Source: Mogibacterium sp. | Lineage (GTDB): Bacteria; Bacillota; Clostridia; Peptostreptococcales; Anaerovoracaceae | Reading direction: 5' to 3' | NCBI GenBank assembly: GCA_016775335.1 | Contig: JAEUGJ010000033.1 | Coordinates: 23,699-87,698 of the forward strand | Length of the DNA stretch: 64,000 nt | Shown: piece by piece, positions 26,430 to 36,467 of the stretch | How the letters are laid out: the number at the start of each line of letters is the position of its first letter | Numbering within the stretch: the stretch's first letter is position 1 | Position numbers and translations under genes: made by a program | Notes under the pieces: model-generated | Databases searched by the model: none | Seen by the model: only the letters and a program-made list of their open reading frames with translations | Told to the model about the DNA's origin: nothing

Positions 26430-27326
26430 ATGGGTATTTTTAAAGAAAAATCAACCTTTGCGAAATTTAGAGAGAAGATTACCAATGTAATCGTGGGTAA
26501 CCCGAATCTGGATGAGGAGTTTCTGGATGAACTGGAAGAATCCCTGATTATTTCGGATATCGGAATCGATACCACCGAGAAGATCATGGAACAGCTTCGG
26601 GAACGGGTGAACGCCCGCTACATTACGAAACCGGAGGAAGTGCAGAAGGCGCTGGAAAGCGTCATCGCGGATTTGGTGGATAAGGGGGAAAGAAACCGGC
26701 TGTGTAAGGAAAACCCGCTGATCATCCTGATGATTGGCATCAACGGCGGCGGAAAGACCACCTCCATCGGAAAGATTGCCAACCTGTGCCGGAAATCCGG
26801 CCGGTCCGTCATGCTGGCGGCGGCGGACACCTTTCGTGCGGCGGCGGCGGAACAGCTGCAGCAGTGGGGCGAGCGAATCGGCGTGAGGGTCATTCGCCAC
26901 GAAGAGGGCACGGACCCATCGGCAGTCATCTACGACTCCATTCAGGCCGCAAAGGCAGCGGGAACGGACGTGCTGATTTGCGATACGGCGGGCCGTCTCC
27001 AGAATAAAAAGAACCTGATGAAGGAATTGGAGAAGATGAACCGAATCATCGACCGGGAATATCCGGAAGCGCATCGGGAGACGCTGCTGGTGCTGGATTC
27101 CACCACCGGAAAGAATGCGGTAAGCCAGGCGCAGGAATTCTCGGAAATTGCGGAGATTACCGGATTGGTTTTGACCAAACTGGATGGTACCGCCCGGGGC
27201 GGAATCGCTATCACGGTGACGGATCAATTCGATATTCCGATTAAGTATATTGGCGTTGGCGAAGGTATTGATGATCTGTTGGAATTCAATCCAACACAAT
27301 TTGCGGAGGAGATATTCGATGAGTAA
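26430..27326 (+). CDS. ftsY: Signal recognition particle receptor FtsY
   Basis: The 298-residue SRP GTPase is the NG-domain core without the long acidic N-terminal extension of enteric FtsY. A helical N domain occupies about 1-90. The G domain follows, with GINGGGKTTSIGKIA near 103, AADTFRAAAAEQLQQW, the G3 DTAGRLQNKKNLMKEL and the G4 TKLDGTARGG; FDIPIKYIGVGEGIDDLLEF forms the end. It docks SRP-ribosome complexes at the membrane. Der overlaps its end by eight bases. Confidence 0.96.
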   Translation: MGIFKEKSTFAKFREKITNVIVGNPNLDEEFLDELEESLIISDIGIDTTEKIMEQLRERVNARYITKPEEVQKALESVIADLVDKGERNRLCKENPLIILMIGINGGGKTTSIGKIANLCRKSGRSVMLAAADTFRAAAAEQLQQWGERIGVRVIRHEEGTDPSAVIYDSIQAAKAAGTDVLICDTAGRLQNKKNLMKELEKMNRIIDREYPEAHRETLLVLDSTTGKNAVSQAQEFSEIAEITGLVLTKLDGTARGGIAITVTDQFDIPIKYIGVGEGIDDLLEFNPTQFAEEIFDE

Positions 27327-28641
27327 ACCAATTCTAGCGGTCGTAGGACGGCCGAATGTAGGAAAATCCACATTTTTCAACCGAATTATCGGAGAGCGAA
27401 AAGCCATTGTGGAGGACGTTCCGGGGGTTACCCGGGACCGAATCTATGCGGAGACGGAATGGAACGGACGGGAGTTCGCCATCATCGATACCGGCGGTAT
27501 CGAGGCCAGCACGGACGACCCGATTCTCTCCCAGATGAGAGACCAGGCGGTGGTGGCCATGGATATGGCGGACTTGATTTTGTTCATGGTGGACGGAAAA
27601 GAAGGCCTGACCACGGCGGACATCGAGGTGGGTGCCATCCTGCGCCGTACCGGAAAGAAAGTCATTCTCGTGGTGAATAAGATTGACAATCCGTCGAAGA
27701 TGCCGGATACCATCTACGATTTTTATGAGCTGGGCCTGGGCGAACCGATTCCGATCAGTTCGGCCAACATGCTGAATATCGGTGACCTGCTGGATGAAAT
27801 CGTTTCCGGTTTCCCGGACAAGGATTATGAGGCAGATGAAGAGAACATCAAGCTGGCCATCATCGGAAAACCGAACGTGGGCAAATCCTCTTTGGTGAAC
27901 GCGCTGACCAAAGAAAACCGTGTGATTGTATCACCAATCGCCGGTACCACCCGGGATTCCATCGATACTCCGTTCAGCTTCGAAGGAAATGATTTTACCC
28001 TGATCGATACGGCAGGCCTTCGGAGACGGAGCAAGGTGTACGACTCCATCGAGAAATTCAGCGTCATCCGTGCCATCGCGGCCATCGAACGCTGCGATAT
28101 CTGCATCCTGATGATTGATGCCATGGAAGGCATCACGGAGCAGGACAAAAAAATCGCGGGTATTGCTCACGAGGCCGGCAAGGGCATGATGATCGTCATC
28201 AATAAATGGGACCTGGTGGAAAAGGAAACCAACACCATGCGGGACTACGAGCGAAAGGTTCGCTCCGAGCTGCTGTTCGCTTCCTACGCACCGATTCTGT
28301 TCACGTCGGTTCTTCAGGGACGTCGTATCTACGACATCCTTCGGAAAGCGGCCACCATCCAGGAAATCCGCATGAGAAGAATTACCACCGGCAAGCTGAA
28401 CAACCTGATTGAGGATGCGGTGATGATGCGTCAGCCGCCGTCGGACAAGGGCAAGAGACTGAAGATTTACTATGCGGCACAGATTGGGGTTGCGCCGCCA
28501 CTGTTCTCCTTCAATATTAACTCCAGAGAACTGATGCATTTTTCTTATGCGCGCTATCTGGAAAACAGACTGAGAGAAGCCTATGATTTCGAAGGAACAT
28601 CGGTGAAATTTGTATATAACGAGAAAAAAGGAGACAATTAA
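27319..28641 (+). CDS. der: Ribosome biogenesis GTPase Der (EngA)
   Basis: The 440-residue protein has two tandem Era-like G domains, with P-loops GRPNVGKST (about residues 10-18) and GKPNVGKSS (about 184-192), switch motifs GVTRDR and GTTRDSID, DTGG and DTAGLRRRSK, and NKID and NKWD. A C-terminal KH-like domain contains RRITTGKLNNLIEDAV. It acts in 50S subunit assembly. ATG 27319 overlaps ftsY by eight bases and has GGAGG-like sequence 10 bases upstream; the family consensus also begins at KPILAVVGRPNVGKST. Confidence 0.97.
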   Translation: MSKPILAVVGRPNVGKSTFFNRIIGERKAIVEDVPGVTRDRIYAETEWNGREFAIIDTGGIEASTDDPILSQMRDQAVVAMDMADLILFMVDGKEGLTTADIEVGAILRRTGKKVILVVNKIDNPSKMPDTIYDFYELGLGEPIPISSANMLNIGDLLDEIVSGFPDKDYEADEENIKLAIIGKPNVGKSSLVNALTKENRVIVSPIAGTTRDSIDTPFSFEGNDFTLIDTAGLRRRSKVYDSIEKFSVIRAIAAIERCDICILMIDAMEGITEQDKKIAGIAHEAGKGMMIVINKWDLVEKETNTMRDYERKVRSELLFASYAPILFTSVLQGRRIYDILRKAATIQEIRMRRITTGKLNNLIEDAVMMRQPPSDKGKRLKIYYAAQIGVAPPLFSFNINSRELMHFSYARYLENRLREAYDFEGTSVKFVYNEKKGDN

Positions 28642-28643
28642 GG

Positions 28644-30026
28644 ATGCCGTTTCAATTAAAAATCATTATTGTTGCGATAGTATCGTATTTTCTGGGGAAT
28701 ATCTCTCCGGCCATCTTGGTGGGCCGACTTCACGGAATTGATATCCGGAAAGAGGGCAGCGGAAACGCGGGAACCACCAACGTACTTCGGGTGCTGGGGG
28801 TAAAAGCCGCGGTGGCGACTTTGGCCATTGACGTGCTGAAGGGATACGTTGCAGTGCGCATTGGTCTGAATTACGGAGATATCGGTGCCATGATTGCATT
28901 CATCTGCGTGGTGTACGGTCATATTTTTCCGGCCCTTTACAAATTCAAGGGCGGAAAAGGGGTGGCCACATCCCTGGGTGCGGCACTGGCTCTGGATTGG
29001 CCCAGCGCCTTTGCACTGATTCTGATTGCGATTGCGGTAACCGCACTGAGCCGGAAGATGTCCCTGGGCTCTATTACGGCGGCGGTATCCTACCCGTTCT
29101 TAATTGAATACTATTACTCTTCGGTGCTGCCGATGGCCATCCTATTGGCAATCACGGTAATCGTGATGCACCGCTCCAATATTCAGCGCCTGATTCGCCG
29201 GGAGGAACCGTCTCTGAGCTTCGGCGGTAAAAACAAAACGGAGGATGCGGAGGTATCCGAGGAGAAAACGGATGCTTCGGAAGCATCGGATGCTTTCGAA
29301 AAAGCGGAGGAGCCGAGCCCGCAGCCGGTTGTTTTCGAAAACAGTTGCGAAGGGAAATTAGAAGCAGTTCCGGAGGAGAATCCGGAAGAAGAAATTCCGG
29401 AAATTTCCGAAGAAACCACCGTGGAACCGGAAGATGAGGATCCGGAAGTTTCCGAAACTCCGGAAGAACCGGTGGATTATTTCAGCGATGTGACGATTCC
29501 GAAGATGAGGGAGAGCGACCGGAAGAGAATTGCGGTACTCGGGGAAACCCCTCTGGCACTGGCTCTGGCCAACCGGCTTCTGTACCAGGCACACAACGTG
29601 GTGTTCTACGTTCGGAATAAGGAAGAGATGCACAATCTGACGGATACCCGTCACTCGGATTTGCTGCCGGACATCCTGTTGTGCAAGCGACTTCGTTTTA
29701 CGGCAAATGCGAAAACGGCGGTTCACAACCGCAGCTGCATTGTAATGGATTCGGCGGACGAAACGACATGGAAGAAATGCGTGAAGCTGCTGGCCAAAAC
29801 CGAGCAGACCGTCATCCTGGTGCTGGGCGACGCACCGGTGGAACTTCCGGAAGAACTGCGGACACATCGAATCGTGTACCTGGAGAAGCCGGAGACAGTG
29901 GATGCCCTGACTCACAACGAGGATGTGACCTTGAACGCCCGCTCTAAGGACAAAGATGCGCTGAACACCGTGGTAGAAATGCTGCGGGATGAGACATTTA
30001 GAATTAATACGATAGAAGAGGAATAA
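28644..30026 (+). CDS. plsY: Glycerol-3-phosphate acyltransferase PlsY fused to a degenerate GpsA-like Rossmann domain
   Basis: Residues 1 to about 190 are a normal PlsY membrane domain: YFLGNISPAILVGRL, GSGNAGTTNVLRVLG, FPALYKFKGGKGVATSLGAA and several membrane helices. It transfers acyl from acyl-phosphate to glycerol-3-phosphate. PlsY alone is about 200 residues; this protein has 460. An acidic Glu/Pro/Ser linker (about 195-285) leads to a domain beginning RIAVLGETPLALALANRLL at 293. Its order of elements (Rossmann start, DLLPDILLCKRLRFT, a final ARSKDKDALNTVVEMLRDETFRI) follows the N-terminal domain of NAD(P)-dependent glycerol-3-phosphate dehydrogenase. The GxGxxG loop is lost (GETPLA) and the catalytic C-terminal domain is missing, so it cannot be an active dehydrogenase. 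It sits three bases after der. Confidence 0.9.
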   Translation: MPFQLKIIIVAIVSYFLGNISPAILVGRLHGIDIRKEGSGNAGTTNVLRVLGVKAAVATLAIDVLKGYVAVRIGLNYGDIGAMIAFICVVYGHIFPALYKFKGGKGVATSLGAALALDWPSAFALILIAIAVTALSRKMSLGSITAAVSYPFLIEYYYSSVLPMAILLAITVIVMHRSNIQRLIRREEPSLSFGGKNKTEDAEVSEEKTDASEASDAFEKAEEPSPQPVVFENSCEGKLEAVPEENPEEEIPEISEETTVEPEDEDPEVSETPEEPVDYFSDVTIPKMRESDRKRIAVLGETPLALALANRLLYQAHNVVFYVRNKEEMHNLTDTRHSDLLPDILLCKRLRFTANAKTAVHNRSCIVMDSADETTWKKCVKLLAKTEQTVILVLGDAPVELPEELRTHRIVYLEKPETVDALTHNEDVTLNARSKDKDALNTVVEMLRDETFRINTIEEE

Positions 30027-30031
30027 ATCTT

Positions 30032-31354
30032 TTGAGCAAGAATTATCACATTATTACCTATGGTTGCCAGATGAACGAGCACGATTCGGAGAACATTGCC
30101 GGAATGCTGGAAGCGCTGGACTACAGCCATACCCCCAATCCGGAAGAAGCGGACGTCGTGGTGATGAACACCTGCAGTGTCCGAGAACATGCGGACAAGC
30201 GCTTCTTCGGAATGCTGGGACAATTCAAGAAGCAGAAGAAAAACAATCCGAACTTTATCATCTGCATATGCGGATGCATGCCGCAGCAGCCGCATATCGT
30301 GGAGGAGATTCGAAAGAGCTTCGGCTGGGTGGACATCGTGTTCGGTACCCAGACCATTGCAGAATTTCCGAACCTGCTGATGGAGCGAATTCGCACCGGC
30401 AAAAAGCAGTTCTCCATCATTGCCAACAATGAGGAGATTCCGGAAGAAAAGGAATCGAAGCGGGAATTTAAGCACAAGGCGCTGGTGAATATCACCTACG
30501 GATGCAACAATTTCTGCACCTACTGCATCGTTCCGTACACCCGTGGCCGGGAGAAGAGCCGGTCCCTTCGGGCGGTGAAGCAGGAAATCATCAATCTGGT
30601 GAACGACGGCGTGAAGGAAGTGATGCTGCTGGGACAGAACGTGAACTCCTTCCGGGATACGGACGGAAACAACTTTGCGGCGTTGATTCGCGCCTTGAAT
30701 GAAGTGGAAGGCCTGGAACGGATTCGCTTCATGACCTCCCATCCGAAAGACCTTTCCGATGAGCTGATTGCATGCTTCGGAAACTGCAGTAAGCTGTGTC
30801 ACAACATTCATCTTCCGGTTCAGTCCGGCAGCGATGAAGTGCTGCGGCGCATGAACCGGCACTATAACCGGGAGAGATATATGGAAATCGTAGAAAAGCT
30901 TCGGGCGACTTGCCCGGACATCTCCATCTCCACAGATATCATCGTGGGATTTCCGGGAGAGACGGAAGAAGATTTTCAGGATACGCTGAGCCTGGTGCGG
31001 GAAGTGGAGTACGACTCCGCCTTTACTTTTATCTACTCCCCGAGAGTGGGTACGCCGGCGGCCAAGTACGACAATCAGATTCCGGAGAACATCAAGCACA
31101 ATCGCTTTGACCGATTGGTGGATGAAGTGAATCGATGCTCGGCGAAAAAGAATTCCGAATATATGGGACGAAACGTGGACGTCATGGTGGACGGTGCCAG
31201 CAAGAACGATGCCGGCGCGTGGTCCGGACGGACGGACACCTTTAAGCTGGTGAACTTCACATCGGAAGAACCGTTAACGGAAGGACAGATGGTTTCGGTT
31301 CGCATCACGGAGACGAAGACCTTTAGTCTGGACGGAGAGAAGGTGGACGCATGA
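30032..31354 (+). CDS. miaB: tRNA-2-methylthio-N6-dimethylallyladenosine synthase MiaB
   Basis: This 440-residue radical SAM methylthiotransferase modifies A37 of tRNAs that read UNN codons. The N-terminal UPF0004 domain contributes cysteines in TYGCQMNEHDSE, NTCSVREHADKR and CGCMPQQ. The radical SAM cluster is Cys158, Cys162 and Cys165 (CNNFCTYC) followed by IVPYTRGREKSR, and a TRAM domain ends the protein (about 375-438). TTG 30032 is used as start; the GAGG six to ten bases upstream supports it. The stop overlaps the next start (ATGA). Confidence 0.96.
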   Translation: MSKNYHIITYGCQMNEHDSENIAGMLEALDYSHTPNPEEADVVVMNTCSVREHADKRFFGMLGQFKKQKKNNPNFIICICGCMPQQPHIVEEIRKSFGWVDIVFGTQTIAEFPNLLMERIRTGKKQFSIIANNEEIPEEKESKREFKHKALVNITYGCNNFCTYCIVPYTRGREKSRSLRAVKQEIINLVNDGVKEVMLLGQNVNSFRDTDGNNFAALIRALNEVEGLERIRFMTSHPKDLSDELIACFGNCSKLCHNIHLPVQSGSDEVLRRMNRHYNRERYMEIVEKLRATCPDISISTDIIVGFPGETEEDFQDTLSLVREVEYDSAFTFIYSPRVGTPAAKYDNQIPENIKHNRFDRLVDEVNRCSAKKNSEYMGRNVDVMVDGASKNDAGAWSGRTDTFKLVNFTSEEPLTEGQMVSVRITETKTFSLDGEKVDA

Positions 31355-32070
31355 AAAATCGTATGAAACAACTGGGCATTCTGCTGGCCATTCTGCTGAT
31401 GGTAAATATCGCTCAGAATGGGCTGTCCAATCCGAAGACCTATTTCCTCAATATGCTCATTGCACTGCCGGGAATCGTCATCGGTTTGTCCTTCCATGAA
31501 TTCGGTCATGCTTTTATGTCCGACCGTCTGGGCGATCCGACACCGAGAGCGCAGGGCAGAGTCACCCTGAATCCGATGGCGCACTTCGATCCGGTGGGCT
31601 TTCTGGCACTGATGTTCTGCGGATTCGGCTGGGGTATTCCGGTGGAAATCGATCCGAGATATTACAAGCATCCGAGAAGAGATGAACTGCTGGTATCTTT
31701 GGCCGGGGTGGTCATGAATCTGATCGTCGCCATCGTATTCAGCTTCATCGTTCATTTCGTGTACATCAATGTGCCGTACGACAAGCTGTCCGACGGAACC
31801 TTGATGGGAACGCTGTTCAACATCCTCTTGCAGGTGGTTATCGTCAATGTAGTATTGATGGTATTTAACCTGATTCCGGTTCCGCCGCTGGATGGATTCG
31901 GCATTATCACGGAGATCTTCAACCTGCGGGAAAAGAGCTTCTACTACACGCTGTACAATTACGGATTCCCGATTCTCATGATCCTGCTGATTGTGGGTGT
32001 GGTGGATAAGATTCTGAATCCGATGGTAAACGGCGTATATGCGCTCTTATTGCAGTATATTATTTTATAA
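31351..32070 (+). CDS. Site-2 protease family (M50) membrane protein
   Basis: The 239-residue multi-pass protein has the zinc motif HEFGH at residues 49-53 and the third-ligand motif NLIPVPPLDGFGI in a later helix, as in the short SpoIVFB/YwhC-like M50 group without PDZ domains. RLGDPTPRAQGRVTLNPMAH follows the HExxH helix as in that group. It would cleave substrates inside the membrane; the substrate is unknown. The ATG overlaps the miaB stop by four bases, so it is the last gene of the plsX operon. Confidence 0.9.
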   Translation: MKNRMKQLGILLAILLMVNIAQNGLSNPKTYFLNMLIALPGIVIGLSFHEFGHAFMSDRLGDPTPRAQGRVTLNPMAHFDPVGFLALMFCGFGWGIPVEIDPRYYKHPRRDELLVSLAGVVMNLIVAIVFSFIVHFVYINVPYDKLSDGTLMGTLFNILLQVVIVNVVLMVFNLIPVPPLDGFGIITEIFNLREKSFYYTLYNYGFPILMILLIVGVVDKILNPMVNGVYALLLQYIIL

Positions 32071-32103
32071 GATTAGAATTTCACAGAATCTTCACAAGAA
32101 TTG

Positions 32104-32130
32104 TTAGCACTCGACACAGTCGAGTGCTAA
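32104..32130 (+). promoter_or_regulatory. CIRCE element (HrcA operator)
   Basis: TTAGCACTC, nine bases, GAGTGCTAA: a perfect match to the CIRCE consensus bound by the heat-shock repressor HrcA. It lies about 85 bases before clpB and should place clpB in the class I heat-shock regulon. hrcA itself is not in the window. Confidence 0.95.
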
Positions 32131-32213
32131 ATTTTTATTGTAAGCAAAAGGGCAGCCAATCAATCAAGGATTGTTCATATAAATGAAAACTTAATTCACG
32201 GAGGTGAAGTGGA

Positions 32214-34733
32214 ATGAAAATTGAAAAGTATACGCAGAAGATGCAGTCGGCAGTGATGGATGCACAGAATCTGGCCATGTCCTACGGCAACCAGGCCATC
32301 GAAGTGGAGCATCTGCACTACGCCATCGTCAGCGATCCGGACGGCTTAATCGCAAAGCTTCTGGAAGCGATGAACGTCAACGTCTCTTCATATAAGGAGG
32401 ATCTGAAACAAAGTCTGGAGAAACTGCCAAAGGTCAGCGGCGGCGAGGTATATCTTTCGACGAAGCTGAACAAGGTGCTGATGAACGCGGAGAGCATTGC
32501 ATCCGAATTTAAAGATGAATACGTCAGTGTGGAACACGCCTATCTGGCCATTCTCCGGTCCGGCGACAGCGAGACGGAACAGCTGATGCGTCGATACGGC
32601 ATCAATAAGGATGAGTTTCTGAAGGCGCTTACCATGGTTCGAGGAAACCAGCGGGTAACCAATCAGAATCCGGAGGACAGCTACGATGCCCTCAATAAGT
32701 ACGGTATCGATCTGGTAGAATCCGCTCGAAAAGGAAAGCTGGATCCGGTGATCGGAAGAGACAAAGAAATCCGTCGGACCATCGAAATCCTGTCCAGACG
32801 GACCAAAAATAACCCGGTACTGATTGGTGAACCGGGTGTAGGCAAAACCGCCGTTGTCGAGGGATTGGCACAGCGAATCGTAAACGGCGATGTTCCGGAG
32901 AACCTGAAGGACAAGACCATCTTCTCTCTGGATATGGGATCTCTGATTGCCGGTGCGAAATACCGGGGTGAATTCGAAGAACGGCTGAAGGCGGTTCTGA
33001 ATGAAATTGACAAGTCCGACGGCAAGATTATCCTGTTTATCGATGAAATTCACAACATTGTAGGTGCCGGCAAAACGGAAGGTTCCATGGATGCCGGAAA
33101 TCTGCTGAAGCCAAAGCTGGCTCGAGGCGAGCTTCACTGCATCGGCGCCACCACTTTAGATGAGTACCGGAAGTACATCGAGAAGGATGCGGCATTGGAG
33201 CGTCGTTTCCAGAAGGTAATGGTGGATGAGCCGAGCGTAGAGGATACCATTTCTATCCTGCGTGGTCTGAAGGAAAAGTTTGAAATCCACCACGGCGTTC
33301 GAATTCAGGATAATGCGCTGATTGCCTGTGCCACCCTGTCCAACCGATACATCAGTGACCGGTTCCTTCCGGACAAAGCCATCGATTTGATGGATGAAGC
33401 AGCGGCACGAATCCGGACCGAAATCGACAGCATGCCGGCGGAACTGGATGCTATTTCCCGTAAAATCATGCAGCTGGAGATTGAGAAGCAGGCTTTATCG
33501 AAAGAAGAAGATAAGGGCAGCAAGGCTCGGCTGGAAGCGATTGAAAAAGAGCTGGCCGACCTGCAGGCAGATAACAACGAGCTGCGGGCAAAATGGGAAA
33601 ACGAGAAGCAGGGCATTCAGGGCCTGAAAGCAAAGAAACAGGAACTGGAAGAACTGCGCCACGAAATTGAAACCGCAGAGCGAAGCTACGACCTGGAGAA
33701 ACTGGCCAAACTGAAATACGGCGATCTTCCGAAGCTGGAGAAGGAAATCGATGCGCTGAAGGAAAAGGTCAATAAGGATCAGGAACAGAAGCTCCTGAAA
33801 GAGGAAGTAGGAGAGGAAGAGATTCGGGAGGTTATTTCCGACTGGACCGGAATTCCGACTTCCCGCCTGGCAGAGACGGAGAGGGAAAAGCTCCTGCACC
33901 TGAAAGACATCCTTCATCGCCGGGTCATCGGCCAGGACGAGGGCATTAATGCGGTCACCGAAGCCATCCTTCGGGCAAGAGCCGGCCTGAAGAACGAAAA
34001 CCGTCCGATTGGTTCCTTCATTTTCCTTGGACCGACGGGTGTCGGTAAAACGGAGCTGGCAAAAACACTTTGCGAGACCCTGTTCGATACCGAAAAGAAC
34101 CTGATTCGAATCGATATGTCGGAGTACATGGAGAAGCACTCCGTGTCCCGCCTGGTAGGAGCGCCTCCGGGGTATGTGGGCTATGAAGAAGGCGGACAGC
34201 TGACGGAAGCGGTACGGAGAAAACCGTACAGCGTAATCCTCTTCGATGAGATTGAGAAGGCTCATCCGGATGTGTTCAACCTGCTGCTGCAGCTGCTGGA
34301 CGATGGCCGGCTGACGGATAACCAGGGCCGGACCGTGGACTTTAAGAACACGGTGATTATCATGACCTCCAACCTGCCGCAGGAACAGCTTCACAGCTTC
34401 TTCCGGCCGGAGTTCCTGAACCGAATCGATGATATCGTCGTCTTCAAGTCGCTGACTCAGGACGAGATTGAGAAGATTGTGGGTCTCACCATGAAATCTC
34501 TGGAGAAGAGATTGGCCGACCGGGATATGAAGGTGGAGATGACGCCGGAAGCCACCCATCTGATTGCGATGGAATCTTACGACGAAGTCTACGGCGCTCG
34601 TCCGGTCAAGAGATACATCCAGAAGCACGTTGAAAACGAGATTGCAGAACTGATTATCCGTGGTGATTTGACCGAAGGTCACACCGTTCGGGTGGACGCG
34701 GCAAATAATAAATTGAATTTTTCTGTTCAATAG
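32214..34733 (+). CDS. clpB: ATP-dependent disaggregase ClpB
   Basis: The 839-residue Hsp100 has the N-terminal Clp repeat domain (1-145), AAA+ domain 1 with GEPGVGKT at about 205-212, and a coiled-coil middle domain (about 400-520) that marks ClpB rather than ClpC/ClpA. AAA+ domain 2 has GPTGVGKT at about 606-613. With DnaK it dissolves protein aggregates. Between TSNL and [12 protein letters not shown], domain 2 has only about eight residues where E. coli ClpB has nearly thirty. The ribosome site GGAGGTG is strong, and a CIRCE element lies upstream. Confidence 0.96.
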   Translation: MKIEKYTQKMQSAVMDAQNLAMSYGNQAIEVEHLHYAIVSDPDGLIAKLLEAMNVNVSSYKEDLKQSLEKLPKVSGGEVYLSTKLNKVLMNAESIASEFKDEYVSVEHAYLAILRSGDSETEQLMRRYGINKDEFLKALTMVRGNQRVTNQNPEDSYDALNKYGIDLVESARKGKLDPVIGRDKEIRRTIEILSRRTKNNPVLIGEPGVGKTAVVEGLAQRIVNGDVPENLKDKTIFSLDMGSLIAGAKYRGEFEERLKAVLNEIDKSDGKIILFIDEIHNIVGAGKTEGSMDAGNLLKPKLARGELHCIGATTLDEYRKYIEKDAALERRFQKVMVDEPSVEDTISILRGLKEKFEIHHGVRIQDNALIACATLSNRYISDRFLPDKAIDLMDEAAARIRTEIDSMPAELDAISRKIMQLEIEKQALSKEEDKGSKARLEAIEKELADLQADNNELRAKWENEKQGIQGLKAKKQELEELRHEIETAERSYDLEKLAKLKYGDLPKLEKEIDALKEKVNKDQEQKLLKEEVGEEEIREVISDWTGIPTSRLAETEREKLLHLKDILHRRVIGQDEGINAVTEAILRARAGLKNENRPIGSFIFLGPTGVGKTELAKTLCETLFDTEKNLIRIDMSEYMEKHSVSRLVGAPPGYVGYEEGGQLTEAVRRKPYSVILFDEIEKAHPDVFNLLLQLLDDGRLTDNQGRTVDFKNTVIIMTSNLPQEQLHSFFRPEFLNRIDDIVVFKSLTQDEIEKIVGLTMKSLEKRLADRDMKVEMTPEATHLIAMESYDEVYGARPVKRYIQKHVENEIAELIIRGDLTEGHTVRVDAANNKLNFSVQ

Positions 34734-34756
34734 TCTATAATGAAGCAGATAATGCA

Positions 34757-34795
34757 AAACTGAAGTAGGAGAGGTTTCTCCTATTTCAGTTTTTG
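34757..34795 (+). terminator. clpB terminator
   Basis: AAACTGAA-TAGGAGA / CTCC-TATTTCAGTTT long stem followed by TTTTTG. Confidence 0.85.
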
Positions 34796-34829
34796 TAGTT
34801 TAATTTCAGACACAAGGTGGTTTAATAAT

Positions 34830-36464
34830 TTGAGTAAAAATAAAAGCAATTCCTTTGCCAAAAACGTTCTGATGCTGATGGTGGCACAGCTGGTCATCAA
34901 GCTTTTGGGCTTAGTGTACCGACTGGCCATTACCAATATTCACGGTTTCGGCGATCTGGGAAACGGCTACTATTCTGCCGGATATCAGGTGTACGCTGTT
35001 CTCTTGGTGCTGTCCTCCCAGGGAATCCCGGGAGCGGTCTCCAAGCTGGTGTCGGAGCGAACGGCTCTGGGCGAATACAACAACGCTCATCGAGTATTTA
35101 AGATTTCATTGGTGGTATTCGGTGCCATCGGATTGGCATGCTCCTTGCTTCTGTATTTCGGGGCGGATGTCATTGCAGGAAATATCATGCACGTGCCGCC
35201 GGTAGCCTATGTGCTGCGGGTATTGGCACCGGCTATTTTCTTCGTCTGCGTATCCGCCGTTGTCCGGGGATACTTTGCGGGCTTGGGCACCATGGGGGCC
35301 AGCAGCATCTCCCAGTCCCTGGAGCAATTCTTCAACTGCGTGCTGACTATTCTATTTGTCTATGCCACAATCGGCAGAGACGCGTACATCATGGCGGCAG
35401 CGGGAAATGTATCCACCACACTGGCGGTGCTGATTTCCTTCTCCTACCTGATTCACTATTACCGAAAATACATCGGGGAGTATCGGATGGAATCCGACGA
35501 TGCGGTGAAGACCGACCGGAAGAGCAACGGACGCATGGCGAAGCTGATTTTCTGGACGGCGATTCCGCTGACCATCGGATCCGTCATTTCCGTCGTAACT
35601 GCTTTTATCGATACGGTAACCGTGAGCAACTGCATTCAGATTGCGTTTAAGGGAATCCTGAGCAGCAAGCAGGCTCTGGAGGAAGAGGCCATGCGGGCGA
35701 CGGGAATTCTGTCCAAGGTGGACACCCTGACTAATTTGCCGCTGGCGGTGAACCTGTCCTTCTATTCGGCGCTGATTCCGGAAATCACCTCGCTGCTGAC
35801 GAAGAAGGATTACAAGCAGGCGGCGGAGAAGATTTCCATGTCCGTCACTGTCTCCATGCTGATTATCATTCCGTGTGCGGTGGGCTTTACGGTGCTGGCG
35901 AACCCGATTCTCCACCTGCTGTATCCAAATGCACCGGACGGAGCGTTGGTGTTCCAGCTTTCCGCGGTGACCATGATTCTGGTGGCGGTGAATCACACGC
36001 TGCAGGGATCGCTGTTCGGCCTGGGACGGATGTACACGCCGGCGGTGGCGCTGCTCACCGGGGCGGTGGTGAAGATTGTCCTGAATTTGATTTTAATCAG
36101 CAATCCGAAGATCGGCATGTACGGAGCACCGATTAGTTCCTTCTTCTGCCAGCTGATTGCTTTTATTATCATATACGTTACGCTGAAGAAGTCCATTACC
36201 GTTCGCATGAACAAAAGAAAGTGCATTGCGGTGCCGGCGATTTCCGGCGGCGTGATGGGCGCGGTGATTCTGATTGCGTACCGTTTGCTCAGCGGTGTGC
36301 TTGGAAATGCCGTCACCACGCTTCTGTGCATCCTGCTGGGTGCGGTCATCTATGCGTGGATGATTCTGGTGCTGAAGATGTTCACCAAGGACGAGCTGAT
36401 GGACATTCCGATGGGCGGAAAAATATATGCTGTTGCACATAAACTGGGAATTTATAAGGAGTAA
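34830..36464 (+). CDS. MurJ/YtgP-like lipid II or polysaccharide flippase (MOP/PST superfamily)
   Basis: The 544-residue protein has about 14 predicted membrane helices, with NVLMLMVAQLVIKLLGLVYR at the start and polysaccharide-biosynthesis C-terminal features such as LPLAVNLSFYSALIPEITS and HTLQGSLFGLGRMYTP. Its length and sequence style match the SpoVB/YtgP group. B. subtilis YtgP is a lipid II flippase (MurJ). The next two genes are murT and gatD, which act on lipid II, so flipping of peptidoglycan precursor is the best guess. Export of another lipid-linked glycan remains possible. TTG 34830 is the start, 20 bases after an AAGGTGG motif region; an exact start is less certain. Confidence 0.8.
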   Translation: MSKNKSNSFAKNVLMLMVAQLVIKLLGLVYRLAITNIHGFGDLGNGYYSAGYQVYAVLLVLSSQGIPGAVSKLVSERTALGEYNNAHRVFKISLVVFGAIGLACSLLLYFGADVIAGNIMHVPPVAYVLRVLAPAIFFVCVSAVVRGYFAGLGTMGASSISQSLEQFFNCVLTILFVYATIGRDAYIMAAAGNVSTTLAVLISFSYLIHYYRKYIGEYRMESDDAVKTDRKSNGRMAKLIFWTAIPLTIGSVISVVTAFIDTVTVSNCIQIAFKGILSSKQALEEEAMRATGILSKVDTLTNLPLAVNLSFYSALIPEITSLLTKKDYKQAAEKISMSVTVSMLIIIPCAVGFTVLANPILHLLYPNAPDGALVFQLSAVTMILVAVNHTLQGSLFGLGRMYTPAVALLTGAVVKIVLNLILISNPKIGMYGAPISSFFCQLIAFIIIYVTLKKSITVRMNKRKCIAVPAISGGVMGAVILIAYRLLSGVLGNAVTTLLCILLGAVIYAWMILVLKMFTKDELMDIPMGGKIYAVAHKLGIYKE

Positions 36465-36467
36465 AGC

